A stretch of DNA of 64,000 bases, from assembly GCF_012035195.1 (NCBI RefSeq), contig NZ_JAAVJH010000001.1, positions 62,001 to 126,000 of the forward strand, given 5' to 3'. Source of the DNA: Sphingomonas corticis (GTDB lineage Bacteria > Pseudomonadota > Alphaproteobacteria > Sphingomonadales > Sphingomonadaceae). Below are positions 38,583 through 48,142 of the stretch, piece after piece. The notes below the pieces were generated by a model that did no database searches, was not told the origin of the DNA, and was given only the letters and a program-made list of their open reading frames with translations. Numbering within the stretch: the first letter of the stretch is position 1; every line of letters starts with the position of its first letter. The position numbers and the translations under genes were made by a program.

Positions 38583-39597
38583 GGCACAGGCCGAGCACGG
38601 TCGTGCGGACCTCGCCGGGCTTGACGGGCTGCGTCGCCATGCCGCGACCGAGCTCCAGTCCCGCGGCGCCGTCCTCTGCGGGCGCAATGGCGAAGCCGCG
38701 CGCGGCACGCAGCGCCGCGACCCCCTGCCCGCCGTCCTCCCCATTGGTCAGCAGCACGCCGATCGTCTGGTCCGCCGCGGTCTTCGCGAAGGTGGCGAGC
38801 ATCAGCGAGATGGAGGGGCGCTGGCCCGCGAACGGCGGCTTGTCGAGCAGGCGGATGCGCCCACCCGGCCATTGATCGACGTAGACGTGCCGGTCGCCGG
38901 GCCGCGCGACGACGATCGTCCCGCGCTCCAGCGGCAGGCCGTCGCTCGCCTCCACCACGCGCGGCCCGACTGCCTCCGCCAGCTGCGCGATCATGCTGTC
39001 GGCGAGTTCCGGGCGCATGTGCTGGATGACGATGGCGGGCGGGCCGTCGACCGGCCAGCCGGACAGCAGATCGAACAGCGGTTTCGTGCTGGCGACGTCG
39101 GCGCCGATCGCGACCAGCTTGCCGTTCCAGGGGAAAGGCTCGCCCGTGGCGGCCTTCGCCACCTTCGCCCCGCCGGAGCCGTCGTGCAGCGCCGCGAAGC
39201 GCGCCGGGGCCTCCTTGATCGTCTTCGTCAGCTTGCCGACCACCTTCTGCAATTCGTCCGGTGTCGCGCGGGTGGGCTTGGGATAGCAATCCACCGCGCC
39301 GAGCCGCAACGCCTCGATCGAGCTCTCCGCCCCCTTCGCCGTCAGGGTGGAGAACATGATGACGGGCATCGGCGTCTTCTCCATCAGCTCGGCGAGATAG
39401 TCGATTCCGCTCATCCCCGGCATCTCGACGTCCAGCGTCATCACCGTAGGCTTGAGGCTGGCGACCATCGCACGCGCCTCCGCCGCGCCGTCGGCGAGGC
39501 CGACGACCTCGATGTCCTTGTCCTTCTCCAGCATGCCCGCGACGAGCGCCCGCATGGTGAGCGAATCGTCGACGACCAGAACCCGCGCCTTTGCCAT
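38575..39597 (-). CDS. CheB-like response regulator lacking the catalytic serine
   Basis: 340 residues. Receiver domain with VVDDS, phospho-acceptor Asp56 (TLDVEMPGMSG) and KP at 107-108; then a CheB methylesterase-like domain. The usual GASTGG is GADVAS here, so the nucleophile Ser is Asp167, while the His (IQHM, 193) and Asp (NGEDGG, 288) remain. It is therefore unlikely to demethylate receptors and may act as a receiver-driven binding or competitor protein. A complete CheB is encoded at 41057-42082 in the same operon. Confidence 0.85.
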   Translation of the reverse strand: MAKARVLVVDDSLTMRALVAGMLEKDKDIEVVGLADGAAEARAMVASLKPTVMTLDVEMPGMSGIDYLAELMEKTPMPVIMFSTLTAKGAESSIEALRLGAVDCYPKPTRATPDELQKVVGKLTKTIKEAPARFAALHDGSGGAKVAKAATGEPFPWNGKLVAIGADVASTKPLFDLLSGWPVDGPPAIVIQHMRPELADSMIAQLAEAVGPRVVEASDGLPLERGTIVVARPGDRHVYVDQWPGGRIRLLDKPPFAGQRPSISLMLATFAKTAADQTIGVLLTNGEDGGQGVAALRAARGFAIAPAEDGAAGLELGRGMATQPVKPGEVRTTVLGLCRG

Positions 39598-39625
39598 TGT
39601 CGTATCCTGTTGAGCGAAATGAAGG

Positions 39626-40060
39626 TCAGGCCGCCTCGGCGCGCGGCACCGACAGCCGGTCGAGGTCGAGCACGAGGATCATGCGGTCGTCGACGGTCGC
39701 CAGCCCCTCCAGCAGGGCGGCGGCCTCCACCGAGCCGACGTCCGGCAGCGGCTGCATGTCCTCCGCGCGGACGGTCACGATGTCGTTCACCGCGTCGACG
39801 ATCACGCCCTGCAACTGCTCGCCGATGCGCACGACGATGATGACGTGGCGCGTCGTGGGATCGGTGAGGCCCCAGCCCATCCGCATGCGCAGGTCGAGCA
39901 CGGGCAGCACCACGCCGCGCAGGTTGACGACGCCGCGGATGTGCGGCGGTACGTTGGGCAGCGGCGTGGCGGGGGACCAGGCGCGGATCTCGCGGATGGC
40001 CATGATGTCGATGCCGAGCGACTGGTCGCCCAGTTCGAAGGTGATGAGCTGGCGGGTCAT
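39626..40060 (-). CDS. cheW: Chemotaxis coupling protein CheW
   Basis: 144 residues, one CheW domain: TFELGDQSLGIDIMAIREI at the N-terminus, then the conserved IRGVVNLRGVVLPVLDLR strand pair (cited to 18) and VDAVNDIV. Bridges CheA to the receptor array at the cytoplasmic face. It lies 20 bases downstream of cheY on the same strand. Confidence 0.95.
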   Translation of the reverse strand: MTRQLITFELGDQSLGIDIMAIREIRAWSPATPLPNVPPHIRGVVNLRGVVLPVLDLRMRMGWGLTDPTTRHVIIVVRIGEQLQGVIVDAVNDIVTVRAEDMQPLPDVGSVEAAALLEGLATVDDRMILVLDLDRLSVPRAEAA

Positions 40061-40080
40061 TGTCCGTCTCCTTGCGCGGA

Positions 40081-40458
40081 TCAGATGAGGACGCGGCGCA
40101 CCGCCGCGGAGAGCTTCACCGGATCGAACGGCTTCACGATCCAGCCGGTGGCGCCGGCGCTGCGGGCGCGTGCCTTCTTCTCGTCGGAGAATTCGGTGGA
40201 GAGGACGAGGATCGGCACGTTGGCCCAGCGCGCCTGCGCGCGCAGTGCCTCGATCAGGCCGAAGCCGTCCATGCGCGGCATGTTGATGTCGGTGATGACG
40301 AGGTCGGGCGTCACCCCATCCTCGTCGTCCTCCAGCCGCTCCAGCGCGTCGACGCCGTCCACGGCGCTGGTCACGGCATAGCCTTCGCCCGCCAGCGCGT
40401 TGCGCAGCAGGGCCCGCATGCTGGGCGAATCGTCCACGGTCAGGATCGTTTGCATCAT
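40081..40458 (-). CDS. cheY: Chemotaxis response regulator CheY
   Basis: 125-residue single-domain receiver. VDDSPSMR near the N-terminus (acidic pair Asp9-Asp10), phospho-acceptor Asp57 in LVITDINMPRMDG, Thr/Ser in LVLSTEFSD and Lys in VKPFDP match CheY. Two adjacent ATG codons occur at the start; the first is annotated. Accepts phosphate from CheA and would bind an output such as the flagellar motor, whose genes are not in the window. Confidence 0.94.
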   Translation of the reverse strand: MMQTILTVDDSPSMRALLRNALAGEGYAVTSAVDGVDALERLEDDEDGVTPDLVITDINMPRMDGFGLIEALRAQARWANVPILVLSTEFSDEKKARARSAGATGWIVKPFDPVKLSAAVRRVLI

Positions 40459-40469
40459 CGGTTGGTCCT

Positions 40470-41060
40470 TCAGAACAGGTCGAGGTCGCCGCTTCCGGCG
40501 GGAACGGGAGGAGGCACGCGGCGGATCGGCGGGGGTGCCGCGTCGGGCACCAGGCGCGAGCGCGAGCGGCCGTGCGCCGGCTGGAACTCCACCCGCCGGG
40601 CCGCGCGCCCGCCCAGGTCCTGCTTCAGCACCGGGATATGCTCCTGCTCGAGGAAGCGGATCGCGAAGGCGGCGTTGGCGCTGCCGATCGCGCGCATCCC
40701 GGCGTGCAGGTTGGCGCCGCCGTAGAGGTGCGCGCGCAGCCGCTCGCGACGGGCACCATGACGCAGCATCTCGTTGATGAGCAGCTCCATGGCGTGGACG
40801 CCGTAGCGATGCTCCGCGGCGGCATCGACGACCTGGCCGGGCTGCGGTTCGCCGAGCAGGAAATGGTTGATGCCGCCGACGCTGGCGCCCGCGTCGAACA
40901 GGCACGCGGCGACGCAGCTGCCCAGGATGGTGCTGTACAGCACCTCCGGATCGGCGGAGACGCCGCGCTCCCCCTGCACGATGCCGAGGTGGCGGAACCC
41001 GTCCGCGCGCAACGGCGCGACGGTCCGGCGCGGGGCCGGTGCGGGCACGGGAGCGGTCAT
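40470..41060 (-). CDS. cheD: Chemoreceptor glutamine deamidase CheD
   Basis: 196 residues. CheD core with catalytic Cys in [12 protein letters not shown], His in GGINHFLLG (about residues 65-73) and the following [14 protein letters not shown]. Deamidates receptor glutamines to adjust signalling. Pro/Ala-rich N-terminus and a basic Pro-rich C-terminal tail beyond the family core. The ATG overlaps the cheB stop (ATGA). Confidence 0.93.
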   Translation of the reverse strand: MTAPVPAPAPRRTVAPLRADGFRHLGIVQGERGVSADPEVLYSTILGSCVAACLFDAGASVGGINHFLLGEPQPGQVVDAAAEHRYGVHAMELLINEMLRHGARRERLRAHLYGGANLHAGMRAIGSANAAFAIRFLEQEHIPVLKQDLGGRAARRVEFQPAHGRSRSRLVPDAAPPPIRRVPPPVPAGSGDLDLF

Positions 41061-42082
41061 GCCGCGGCCATCGCGGCTTCGGCGATCCGGCCGAGCGGCA
41101 GCTGGCGGCCGACCGCGCCGGTCGCGAAGGCCACCTGCGGCATGCCGTAGACGACGCTGGTCTTCTCGTCCTGGCCGATCGTGCGCGAACCGGCCGAGCG
41201 CATGTCGAGCAGCCCCGCCGCGCCGTCCGCGCCCATGCCGGTCAGGATCACGCCGACCGCCGGCAGGCCGAGCCGCGCCACCGAGCGGAACAGCACGTCG
41301 ACGGACGGGCGGTGGCCGCTGACGGTCGCCCCTTCGAACAGGCGGATGCGCGGGGCGGACGCGCCGATCACCTCCATGTGCTGCGATCCGCCGGGCGCGA
41401 GATAGACGTGGCCGCGCTGAAGCATCGTGCCGCTGCGCGCCTCTTCCACCCGCGGCGGGCAGAAGCGGTCCAGCCGCTCGGCGAAGCTGGCGGTGAACAT
41501 GGCGGGCATATGCTGGACGATGACGGTGGGCGGACAATCCGACGGAAAGTCGCCGATCACCGACAACAACGCCTCCACCCCGCCGGTCGAGGAGCCGATC
41601 GCGACCAGACGCGCGTCGCCCCCCGGCACGCCGGTGCGGTGCCGCTCCACCGCACGCTCGCGCCGCGGCGCGTCCGGCCGGCGCACCGGACAGCGCGCGG
41701 CCGCGCGGACGAGCCGGGCGAGGCGATCGTCGTCCATCGCCGCGGCGATCGACGTCGGCTTGGCGAAACAGTCGAACGCCCCCGCCTCCAGCGCGCGCAG
41801 CGTCACCGCCGCCGCTTTCTGCGTCAGCGAGGACACGATGACGACCGGCATCGGGCGCAGCGCCATGATCTTCTCGAGGAATTCCAGCCCGCTCATCCCC
41901 GGCATCTCGATGTCGAGGGTGACGACGTCGGGATTGAGCTCCTTGATCGCGCGGCGGGCCTCCACCGCATCCGCCGCCTCCCCGACGACCTCGATACCGG
42001 GATCGTGGCGCAGCATGGAGGAGACGAGGCCGCGCATGGTCGCGGAATCGTCCACCACCAGCACCCGGACGCAGCGGTTCAT
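41057..42082 (-). CDS. cheB: Chemotaxis methylesterase CheB
   Basis: 341 residues. Receiver domain (VVDDSATMR, phospho-acceptor Asp57 in [14 protein letters not shown] near 109), a basic linker, then the methylesterase domain with complete triad: Ser165 in IGSSTGG, His191 in VQHMP and Asp286 in TGMGADG. Removes receptor methyl groups when phosphorylated by CheA. Overlaps cheD and cheR by 4 bases each. This is the catalytically competent one of two CheB-like proteins here. Confidence 0.96.
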   Translation of the reverse strand: MNRCVRVLVVDDSATMRGLVSSMLRHDPGIEVVGEAADAVEARRAIKELNPDVVTLDIEMPGMSGLEFLEKIMALRPMPVVIVSSLTQKAAAVTLRALEAGAFDCFAKPTSIAAAMDDDRLARLVRAAARCPVRRPDAPRRERAVERHRTGVPGGDARLVAIGSSTGGVEALLSVIGDFPSDCPPTVIVQHMPAMFTASFAERLDRFCPPRVEEARSGTMLQRGHVYLAPGGSQHMEVIGASAPRIRLFEGATVSGHRPSVDVLFRSVARLGLPAVGVILTGMGADGAAGLLDMRSAGSRTIGQDEKTSVVYGMPQVAFATGAVGRQLPLGRIAEAAMAAA

Positions 42083-42927
42083 GCGACCCTCCGATAGATG
42101 GTCTGACCGACCGGTTCGAACAGCGGCACCGCGGGGCCGATGACCCGTTCGGAATGGCCGATGTAGAGATAGCTGCCGGGCGCCAGCAGTTCGGCGAAGC
42201 GCGCCAGCAGCCGCTCCTTCGTCGGCTCGTCGAAGTAGATCATGACGTTGCGGCAGAAGATGGCATCGAAGGGCCGGCGGATCGGCCAGGGTTCCAGCAG
42301 GTTGAGCTGGCGATAGCTGACGATGCGCCTGGCTTCGGGCGCGATCACCATCTCGTCGCGTTCGGCGCGCGTCCAGGCGCGGCGGAAGCGATCGGGAACG
42401 TCCTTCGCCATTTCCGCCGGGTAGCGCCCGGCCGTCGCGGTCGCGAGCACGTGTGGCGCGAGATCGGTGGCGAGGATCGCCACGTCGCGCTGCGCCAGCC
42501 GCGCGCCGGCGGCCTGGTCCTCCCCCAGCAGCGTCATCGCCAGCGAATAGGGCTCCTCCCCACTGGAACTGGCCGACGACCACAGTCGCACGCGCCCGCC
42601 GCGCTCCGCCTGCTCGACGAGGCCGGGGCGCACCACCTTGGAGAAGTGCTTGAAATGATGATCCTCTCGGAAGAAGCGCGTGTGGTTGGTGGTCAGCGCG
42701 AAGATCGCCTCGCGCCGCGCGTCGGCATCGTTGCGCAGCAGCTCGACATAGGGGCCGAAGCCCGTCATCCCGCGCCGGCGCACCTGCTTGGCCAGCCGCG
42801 AGTAGACCATCTGGCGCTTGCCGTCCGTCAGCATGATGCCGGAATGGGCGTGAGTCATCCGCGCGATCGTGGCGAAGTCGGCGTCCGACAGCGCGAACTC
42901 GCCGACATGGGCGCGTGCCGCGGTCAT
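42079..42927 (-). CDS. cheR: Chemotaxis methyltransferase CheR
   Basis: 282 residues. N-terminal helical domain (about 1-90) with [20 protein letters not shown] and TNHTRFFRE, then a SAM-dependent methyltransferase domain with [17 protein letters not shown] (motif I), [11 protein letters not shown] and [13 protein letters not shown]. Methylates receptor glutamates. The start overlaps the cheA stop (ATGA). The beta-subdomain that binds receptor xWxxF tails appears present, in keeping with the MCP tail found upstream. Confidence 0.96.
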   Translation of the reverse strand: MTAARAHVGEFALSDADFATIARMTHAHSGIMLTDGKRQMVYSRLAKQVRRRGMTGFGPYVELLRNDADARREAIFALTTNHTRFFREDHHFKHFSKVVRPGLVEQAERGGRVRLWSSASSSGEEPYSLAMTLLGEDQAAGARLAQRDVAILATDLAPHVLATATAGRYPAEMAKDVPDRFRRAWTRAERDEMVIAPEARRIVSYRQLNLLEPWPIRRPFDAIFCRNVMIYFDEPTKERLLARFAELLAPGSYLYIGHSERVIGPAVPLFEPVGQTIYRRVA

Positions 42928-45020
42928 GCCGCCAGCCCCAGCGCGAGGTCGCCGCGCTGACGCTGCACCAGCGTCTCCACATCGAGGATCAGCGCGACCC
43001 GACCATCGCCCAGCACCGTGGCGCCGGACAGGCCCGCGACGGGGGCGTAATTCGCCTCCAGGCTCTTCACCACCACCTGGCGCTGGTCCTGGATGCCGTC
43101 GACCATCAGGATCGACTGGCCGGCGTCGGTCTCGACGACGATCAGCACCGCCGCCGACGCCTCCGCGCACGACCCCTCCACGCCGAGCAGACGCCCAACC
43201 GGCAGGATCGGCAGATAGTCGCCGCGCACGTCCAGCACCGCCGCGTCCGGCCCGAAGCGGCGCACCTCGCCGGCCTGCGGGCGCAGGCTCTCGACCACGT
43301 GGGCGAGCGGGATGACATAGGTCTGCGCGCCGACACTGACGACCATCCCGTCGAGGATCGCGAGCGTCAGCGGCAGCGTGAGCGTGAAGGTGGATCCCTT
43401 GCCGAACACCGAGGTGATGCCGATCCGTCCGCCCAGCGCCTGCACGTTGCGGCGCACCACGTCCATGCCGACGCCGCGACCGGAGATGTTGGACACGGTG
43501 GCGGCGGTGGAGAAGCCCGGGGCGAAGATCAGATTCTCGATTTCCTCGTTCGACAGGTTGGCGTCGGGCGCGATGATGCCGCGCTCCACCGCCTTGGCGC
43601 GGACCTTGGCGGTGTCGATGCCGCGGCCGTCGTCGGACACGGAGATGACGATCCGGCCCGAGCGATGCTCCGCCGCGAGGCGGACCGCGCCCTCGGCCGG
43701 CTTGCCCGCCGCCACGCGATCCTCGGGCGATTCCAGCCCATGGTCGACCGCGTTGCGGATCATGTGCGTCAGCGGCTCGCCGATGCGCTCGACCACGGTC
43801 TTGTCGACCTCGGTCATCTCGCCTTCCACTTCCAGCCGCACGCGCTTGCCGGTGCCCGCCTCCAGCTCGCGGATGATGCGGGGCACGCGGCTGAATACCG
43901 ACTTCACCGGCTGCGCGCGGATCGACATCGCGCTTTCCTGCAGATCGCGGGTCAGGTGATCGAGATCGGACAGCTCGTCGATCGCGCCGACCCCGTGCAG
44001 CGACAGGCGCTGCGCCAGCATCGCCTGCGTGATGACCAGCTCGCCGACCAGGTTGACGAGCCGGTCGAGCTTGTCGAGCTCGACGCGGATCGTTGCCGAA
44101 CCCGACGCCTTGCCGCCGTCGTCGGGCACCGTGGCGGGCGGGGGAGATGCGGCGGGTGCGGCGGGTGCGACCGGCGCGTCCTTCGACGCGGCGGCGGCGG
44201 CGGGGGCGGGCGTGGCGCGCAGCGTGGGCGCCGTCGCTTCCGGCGCCGGATCCACGGTCGCCTCGTGCGTCGCGATCGTCACGACGGCGCCGTCGGGCAT
44301 GAAGTCGAACAGGGCTTCGAGATCGGCGCGCGCGATGGTGCCGGGAACGGCCAGCGTCCAGCCGAGCATGCACTCGTCGACCGCCAGCGCGTGCAGCCGG
44401 GGCAGCGCGTCGAGATCCAGCGACAGCACCGAGGCGCCGATCGCTTCCAGCTCGCGTAGCAGCGGCAGCGGGTCGCCCCCGTTGTCGAACGCGGCGCGCC
44501 CCGGGCGGAAGGCGACGTGCCACGGCGCCGGCGCCTCGGCCGGCAGATCGATGTCGGCCATCAGCGCGTCGAGGTCGAAGTCCATCTCCTCCGCCCCGTC
44601 CTCCGCCACGGGCACCGCCGACGCGTCGGCCGGCTGCTCCGCGCCGCCGCTCGCGGCCGCTTCCAGCCGGGCGAGGACCGCGGCGTCCGCCGGGGCCGGG
44701 CCGCCGCTCTGCGCGCTGGCGACGTGATCGCTCAGGACGTCGAACGCGGCGAACAGCAGCCCGACGAGGTCGGGCGTCGCCGACAGCTCACGCGTGCGCA
44801 GCAGGTCGAGCACGGTTTCGAGATGGTGCGAGAAGCATTGCAGCGGCTCGAACCCGAATGCCCCTGCCCCGCCCTTGATCGAGTGGACCGCGCGGAAGAT
44901 GGTGTTGATCGTCTCGCCATCGCCGGCGCCGTCGCGAACCTCGGCGAGGTTCGTTTCGACCGTGGCGAGCCCTTCCTCGCATTCCTGGAAGAAGATCGCC
45001 TGGATCTCGTCGAGCTGCAT
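42924..45020 (-). CDS. cheA: Chemotaxis histidine kinase CheA
   Basis: 698 residues. N-terminal HPt domain with phospho-acceptor His46 ([14 protein letters not shown]), an Ala/Pro-rich linker region (about 130-330), dimerisation domain, HATPase domain with N-box [13 protein letters not shown]1 DDGRGID and G2 GRGVGMDVV, and a C-terminal CheW-like regulatory domain. The linker also contains a second structured segment (about 160-240). Phosphorylates CheY and CheB. 10 bases downstream of the STAS gene. Confidence 0.96.
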   Translation of the reverse strand: MQLDEIQAIFFQECEEGLATVETNLAEVRDGAGDGETINTIFRAVHSIKGGAGAFGFEPLQCFSHHLETVLDLLRTRELSATPDLVGLLFAAFDVLSDHVASAQSGGPAPADAAVLARLEAAASGGAEQPADASAVPVAEDGAEEMDFDLDALMADIDLPAEAPAPWHVAFRPGRAAFDNGGDPLPLLRELEAIGASVLSLDLDALPRLHALAVDECMLGWTLAVPGTIARADLEALFDFMPDGAVVTIATHEATVDPAPEATAPTLRATPAPAAAAASKDAPVAPAAPAASPPPATVPDDGGKASGSATIRVELDKLDRLVNLVGELVITQAMLAQRLSLHGVGAIDELSDLDHLTRDLQESAMSIRAQPVKSVFSRVPRIIRELEAGTGKRVRLEVEGEMTEVDKTVVERIGEPLTHMIRNAVDHGLESPEDRVAAGKPAEGAVRLAAEHRSGRIVISVSDDGRGIDTAKVRAKAVERGIIAPDANLSNEEIENLIFAPGFSTAATVSNISGRGVGMDVVRRNVQALGGRIGITSVFGKGSTFTLTLPLTLAILDGMVVSVGAQTYVIPLAHVVESLRPQAGEVRRFGPDAAVLDVRGDYLPILPVGRLLGVEGSCAEASAAVLIVVETDAGQSILMVDGIQDQRQVVVKSLEANYAPVAGLSGATVLGDGRVALILDVETLVQRQRGDLALGLAA

Positions 45021-45030
45021 GGCCAGTCCT

Positions 45031-45294
45031 TCAAACGTCTGCGGCGAGCAGGAAGCCGGCGCCGGCAGTACGGGCCGCGGCCTGAAGCGCGGCGCTGGGG
45101 GTGATGATCGTCAGGCGGTGCCCCGCCTCCGCGGCGGTGGCGCGGGCGCTGAGCAGCAGCTGCAGCCCGGCCGCGCCGACCCGCTCGACGGCGGCACCGT
45201 CCACCACGATCGGCCCGCGCACCGCGCGGAAGGTGTCCGCCAGCGCGGTGGCGGCGGTGAGGTCGAACATGGCCGGGAGGGTGACGGGCGTCAT
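45031..45294 (-). CDS. STAS-domain protein
   Basis: 87 residues, a single STAS (anti-sigma-antagonist-like) domain: TLPAMFDLTAATALADTF, VDGAAVERVGAAGLQLLLSA and LTIITPSAAL. The canonical phospho-serine position (DSSG-type) reads RVGAAGLQ here, so no Ser is present at the usual site. Located between the MCP and cheA, as in several alphaproteobacterial che operons, where it may scaffold or bind nucleotides. Confidence 0.85.
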   Translation of the reverse strand: MTPVTLPAMFDLTAATALADTFRAVRGPIVVDGAAVERVGAAGLQLLLSARATAAEAGHRLTIITPSAALQAAARTAGAGFLLAADV

Positions 45295-45327
45295 CGCATC
45301 GATCCTTCGCGAGCAGTAAGGGAGACC

Positions 45328-45352
45328 GGGTCGCGCCGCGGACGCGCGACCC
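45328..45352 (-). promoter_or_regulatory. Stem-loop between the MCP gene and the rest of the che operon
   Basis: Perfect 9-bp stem GGGTCGCGC / GCGCGACCC with a 7-base loop, 10 bases after the MCP stop on the minus strand. With no T-run it may be a partial terminator or RNA-stabilising element that lowers or raises expression of downstream che genes relative to the receptor. Confidence 0.5.
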
Positions 45353-45362
45353 GCGGGACCGG

Positions 45363-46781
45363 TCAGAACTGCGACCAGTCGTCCTCGTCGGCCTCCACCG
45401 CCAGCGCGAGCGCGCCGTTGGTCTGCGGCCGACGCTTGGCCACCACGCGGGTCGGCGCGGCACGGCGGGCCGGTGCGGCGGCCGGCGCCTGCGGCTCGGC
45501 CGCGCGCTCCTCCTCCGCCAGGCGGAACCGGGCGACGTGGCGGGCCAGCTCGTCCGCCTCGCTCGCCAGGCTGCGCGCGGCGGCGGTCGATTCCTCCACC
45601 ATCGCGGCATTCTGCTGCGTGACGTGGTCCATCTCGCCGACCGCGGTGTTCACCTGCTGGAGGCCCGAGGCCTGCTGCTCGGCGGAGGCGGCGATGGTGG
45701 AGACGAGCGCGCTGATCTCGTTGATGCGCGCGACGATCCGCTCCAGCGACTTGCCGGTCTCTCCGACCAGCTCGACGCCGCTCTCGACCTGTTCGGAGCT
45801 TGCCATGATCTTGATCTTCACGTCCTTCGCCGCGTCGGCCGAACGCTGCGCCAGCGCGCGCACCTCGGACGCGACCACCGCGAAGCCGCGGCCGGCATCG
45901 CCCGCGCGCGCCGCCTCGACGCCCGCGTTCAGGGCCAGCAGGTTGGTCTGGAAGGCGATGCCGTCGATCACGCTGATGATCTCCGAAATCTCCTGGCTCG
46001 ACTTCTCGATCCCGCCCATCGCGGTCACCGCCTCGCGCACCACGCGGCCGCTCGCCTCGGCGTCGTTCTTCGCCTCGCCGACCACCGCGTTGACGCGCGC
46101 GGCGCCCTGCGCCGTCTCGCGGACGGTGGAGGTGATCTCGTCCATCGACGCGGCGGTCTCTTCCAGGCTGGCCGCCTGCTGCTCGGTCCGGTGCGACAGG
46201 TCGTCGGACGCCGCGCTGATCTCCGACGAGGCGGTGCGGATCCCGGTGGTCGAGCGGGTGACCGCGACCAGTGCGCCGCTCAGCTCCTCGACCGCGGCGT
46301 TGTAATCCTGCCGCAGCCGGTCGTAGTCGGCCGGGAACGGGTCGTCGATCCGCGCGCTGAGATCGCCCCTCGCCAGCCGGCCGAGACCGGTGCCCAGCGC
46401 GGCGACGATCTGCTCCTGCGCGGTGCGTGCGACGGCGATCTCGCGGGCATTGTCGCGGAACACCCCCATCGCCCGGGTCATGCGGCCGACGCAGTCGCGG
46501 AATTCGGTATAGCCGATCGGCGAATCGAGGTCGCCGCTGGCGAGCCCTTCCATCCGCACGACGGTGTTCACGTAGGGCGTGGTGATGAGCCTGGCGCTGA
46601 TGACGCCGATCAGCGCGGTGACGCCCAGGGCGCCGCCACCGATCGCGAGCGCCGCTTCGCCGTGGCCGGCATTGGCATAGGCGATGGCGCCCAGCGACAC
46701 AGCCGACGTACCGGTGTAAGCGATCAGCAGCGTCCGGAATTTCGTACGGATCGGCGCGTTCTTCTCAAACCAGCTAAACAT
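45363..46781 (-). CDS. Methyl-accepting chemotaxis protein with C-terminal xWxxF tail
   Basis: 472 residues from the ATG at 46781 (AGGAG 8 bases upstream); a TTG two codons earlier is less likely. Two hydrophobic segments near residues 15-70 with only a few residues between, so no large periplasmic sensor. A HAMP-type region follows (SARLITTPYVN.., about 65-160), then the signalling domain with the hairpin tip EIISVIDGIAFQTNLLALNAGVEAARAG (cited across the tip). The C-terminus DDWSQF has the xWxxF pentapeptide that binds CheR/CheB in other bacteria. It probably senses internal or membrane state. Confidence 0.93.
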   Translation of the reverse strand: MFSWFEKNAPIRTKFRTLLIAYTGTSAVSLGAIAYANAGHGEAALAIGGGALGVTALIGVISARLITTPYVNTVVRMEGLASGDLDSPIGYTEFRDCVGRMTRAMGVFRDNAREIAVARTAQEQIVAALGTGLGRLARGDLSARIDDPFPADYDRLRQDYNAAVEELSGALVAVTRSTTGIRTASSEISAASDDLSHRTEQQAASLEETAASMDEITSTVRETAQGAARVNAVVGEAKNDAEASGRVVREAVTAMGGIEKSSQEISEIISVIDGIAFQTNLLALNAGVEAARAGDAGRGFAVVASEVRALAQRSADAAKDVKIKIMASSEQVESGVELVGETGKSLERIVARINEISALVSTIAASAEQQASGLQQVNTAVGEMDHVTQQNAAMVEESTAAARSLASEADELARHVARFRLAEEERAAEPQAPAAAPARRAAPTRVVAKRRPQTNGALALAVEADEDDWSQF

Positions 46782-47234
46782 TCCCAAGTCTCCTCACCAG
46801 CGCTTGGCGCGCTCCGTCAGAGGAGTGGCGCGCCGTCAGGAATGAGCTGGTGGACGGGCAATGGTTAACCGATTGCGTTCCCGCGTTAGCGATGTCGGCC
46901 TGATGCTAAAATTTGCGCTGGCCTGTCCTAATATCGCCCGGAGTTCCTGCGATTCCGCGGCACTCACTGAAGGTCGCGAGCTCTTCGTGAAGAGGCAGGA
47001 TCGTGACCCTATGTTCGCGTTGCTGCCAGTCTCCAAAAATCTGATCTTCAACGATTTTTGCGCTCGTTCCGCCTTGTTGCTCAACATGCCGGCTTTGTTG
47101 ACGAAGCGCCCGTCCCGAATACATCGACCGCCCGAGAACTTGCCGCAAGCGTCTGGGATCTCACGTTTTCTCACATAGATCAGGATCAGGTCGCGTGATG
47201 CCGACCAGTGGTCGCGACATCGGAAGGGCGACGG
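46782..47234. other. Lower-GC gene-free region upstream of the chemotaxis operon
   Basis: About 450 bases with clearly lower GC (near 50% in the middle) than the rest. Two opposite overlapping frames of about 105-112 codons exist (46861-47178 plus; 46836-47174 minus) but neither has family motifs or a good ribosome site. Two small hairpins are visible: CTCTTC-GT-GAAGAG (46981-46994) and AAAAATC / GATTTTT (47035-47041, 47053-47059). The part nearest 46782 holds the MCP leader. It may contain the che promoter, a small RNA or foreign DNA remnant. Confidence 0.5.
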
Positions 47235-48095
47235 CTAGCCGATTCGCTCGTCGGAAGGCCGACCGGCGGCCGTCTTCCGGAACTGAGCGGGCGTGACGCC
47301 GACGTTCTTGCCAAAGACGCGGGAGAAGTAGCTCTGGTCCTCGAACCCGGCGGCCCGCGCGATGCTGGCGATCTGGCGACCCCGCTCCGCCGGACTGGCG
47401 AGCAGCCGGCGGGCGAGCGCCAGTCGCTGGGCCAGGATCGCGCGGGTCGCCGTCGTGCCGGCGGCGGCGAAGAGCGAGGAAAGATGGCGCGGCGACAGCC
47501 GCATCGCCGCGGCGAGCGCGGCGGGCGAGAAGGCGGGATCGGCCAGGTTCGCCGCGATCAGCAGCTCCGCCCGCGCGAGCAGTGAGGACGTGTGCGCCGA
47601 ATAGGCGCCATCCCCGTTTCTGGCGGCCAGACTGCCGGCGAGATCGGCGATGAGCGCCAGCAGGCGTGCGGCCACCATTTCGTCGGCGAGGCCGAGCCGG
47701 TGCAAGTCGCTTCCCACGTCCCACTGGCGCCGGATCAGCCCGGCGAGCGGATCCTGCCCGGCCAGCGAGGTGACGGCGTTCACGTTCCGCCCGTCGATCG
47801 GCGGGACGACGACGCGGCGATCGAGGGGCAGCATCCGCGCGGTCCAGCCGGTCGCGCCGGCGAGGGTGACGGAGGAAGCGAAATCAACCAGCGCCAGATC
47901 GTCCGCGCGCATCGTCGCGATGTGATCGCCATGGGTGACGCGGAGCTCGGCGAGCGGCCACAGGAGAGCGATGCCGCGGTCCGCCGCGGGCACCGCGTCC
48001 GACGCCAGCGTCCGCTCCCGCCAGCGCGCCAGCTCCGGGCGCTCGCCGGGCGAGGCGCCCGCCGTCCCTCTCCTTACGCCATCGCAACGATCCAT
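47235..48095 (-). CDS. AraC-family transcriptional regulator
   Basis: 286 residues. N-terminal about 170 residues form an AraC-binding-like sensor domain (EVRVTHGDH.. region). The C-terminal domain (about 175-275) has HTH 1 at SPAALAAAMRLSPRHLSSLFA and HTH 2 at QIASIARAAGFEDQSYFSRVFGK, then the family ending VTPAQFRK. Ends with the tail TAAGRPSDERIG. It lies 47 bases downstream of the FixJ-like regulator on the same strand; targets unknown. Confidence 0.88.
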   Translation of the reverse strand: MDRCDGVRRGTAGASPGERPELARWRERTLASDAVPAADRGIALLWPLAELRVTHGDHIATMRADDLALVDFASSVTLAGATGWTARMLPLDRRVVVPPIDGRNVNAVTSLAGQDPLAGLIRRQWDVGSDLHRLGLADEMVAARLLALIADLAGSLAARNGDGAYSAHTSSLLARAELLIAANLADPAFSPAALAAAMRLSPRHLSSLFAAAGTTATRAILAQRLALARRLLASPAERGRQIASIARAAGFEDQSYFSRVFGKNVGVTPAQFRKTAAGRPSDERIG

Positions 48096-48142
48096 TCACC
48101 CGGCATAGAACATGGCCGTACCGGCACTATCCGTAGAAACCC

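Noticed and set aside
46861..47178. ORF of 105 codons on the plus strand in the low-GC gap (and 46836-47174 on the minus strand)
   Set aside because: No motif, no clear ribosome site, and the two frames overlap each other almost fully; kept only as an unassigned region.
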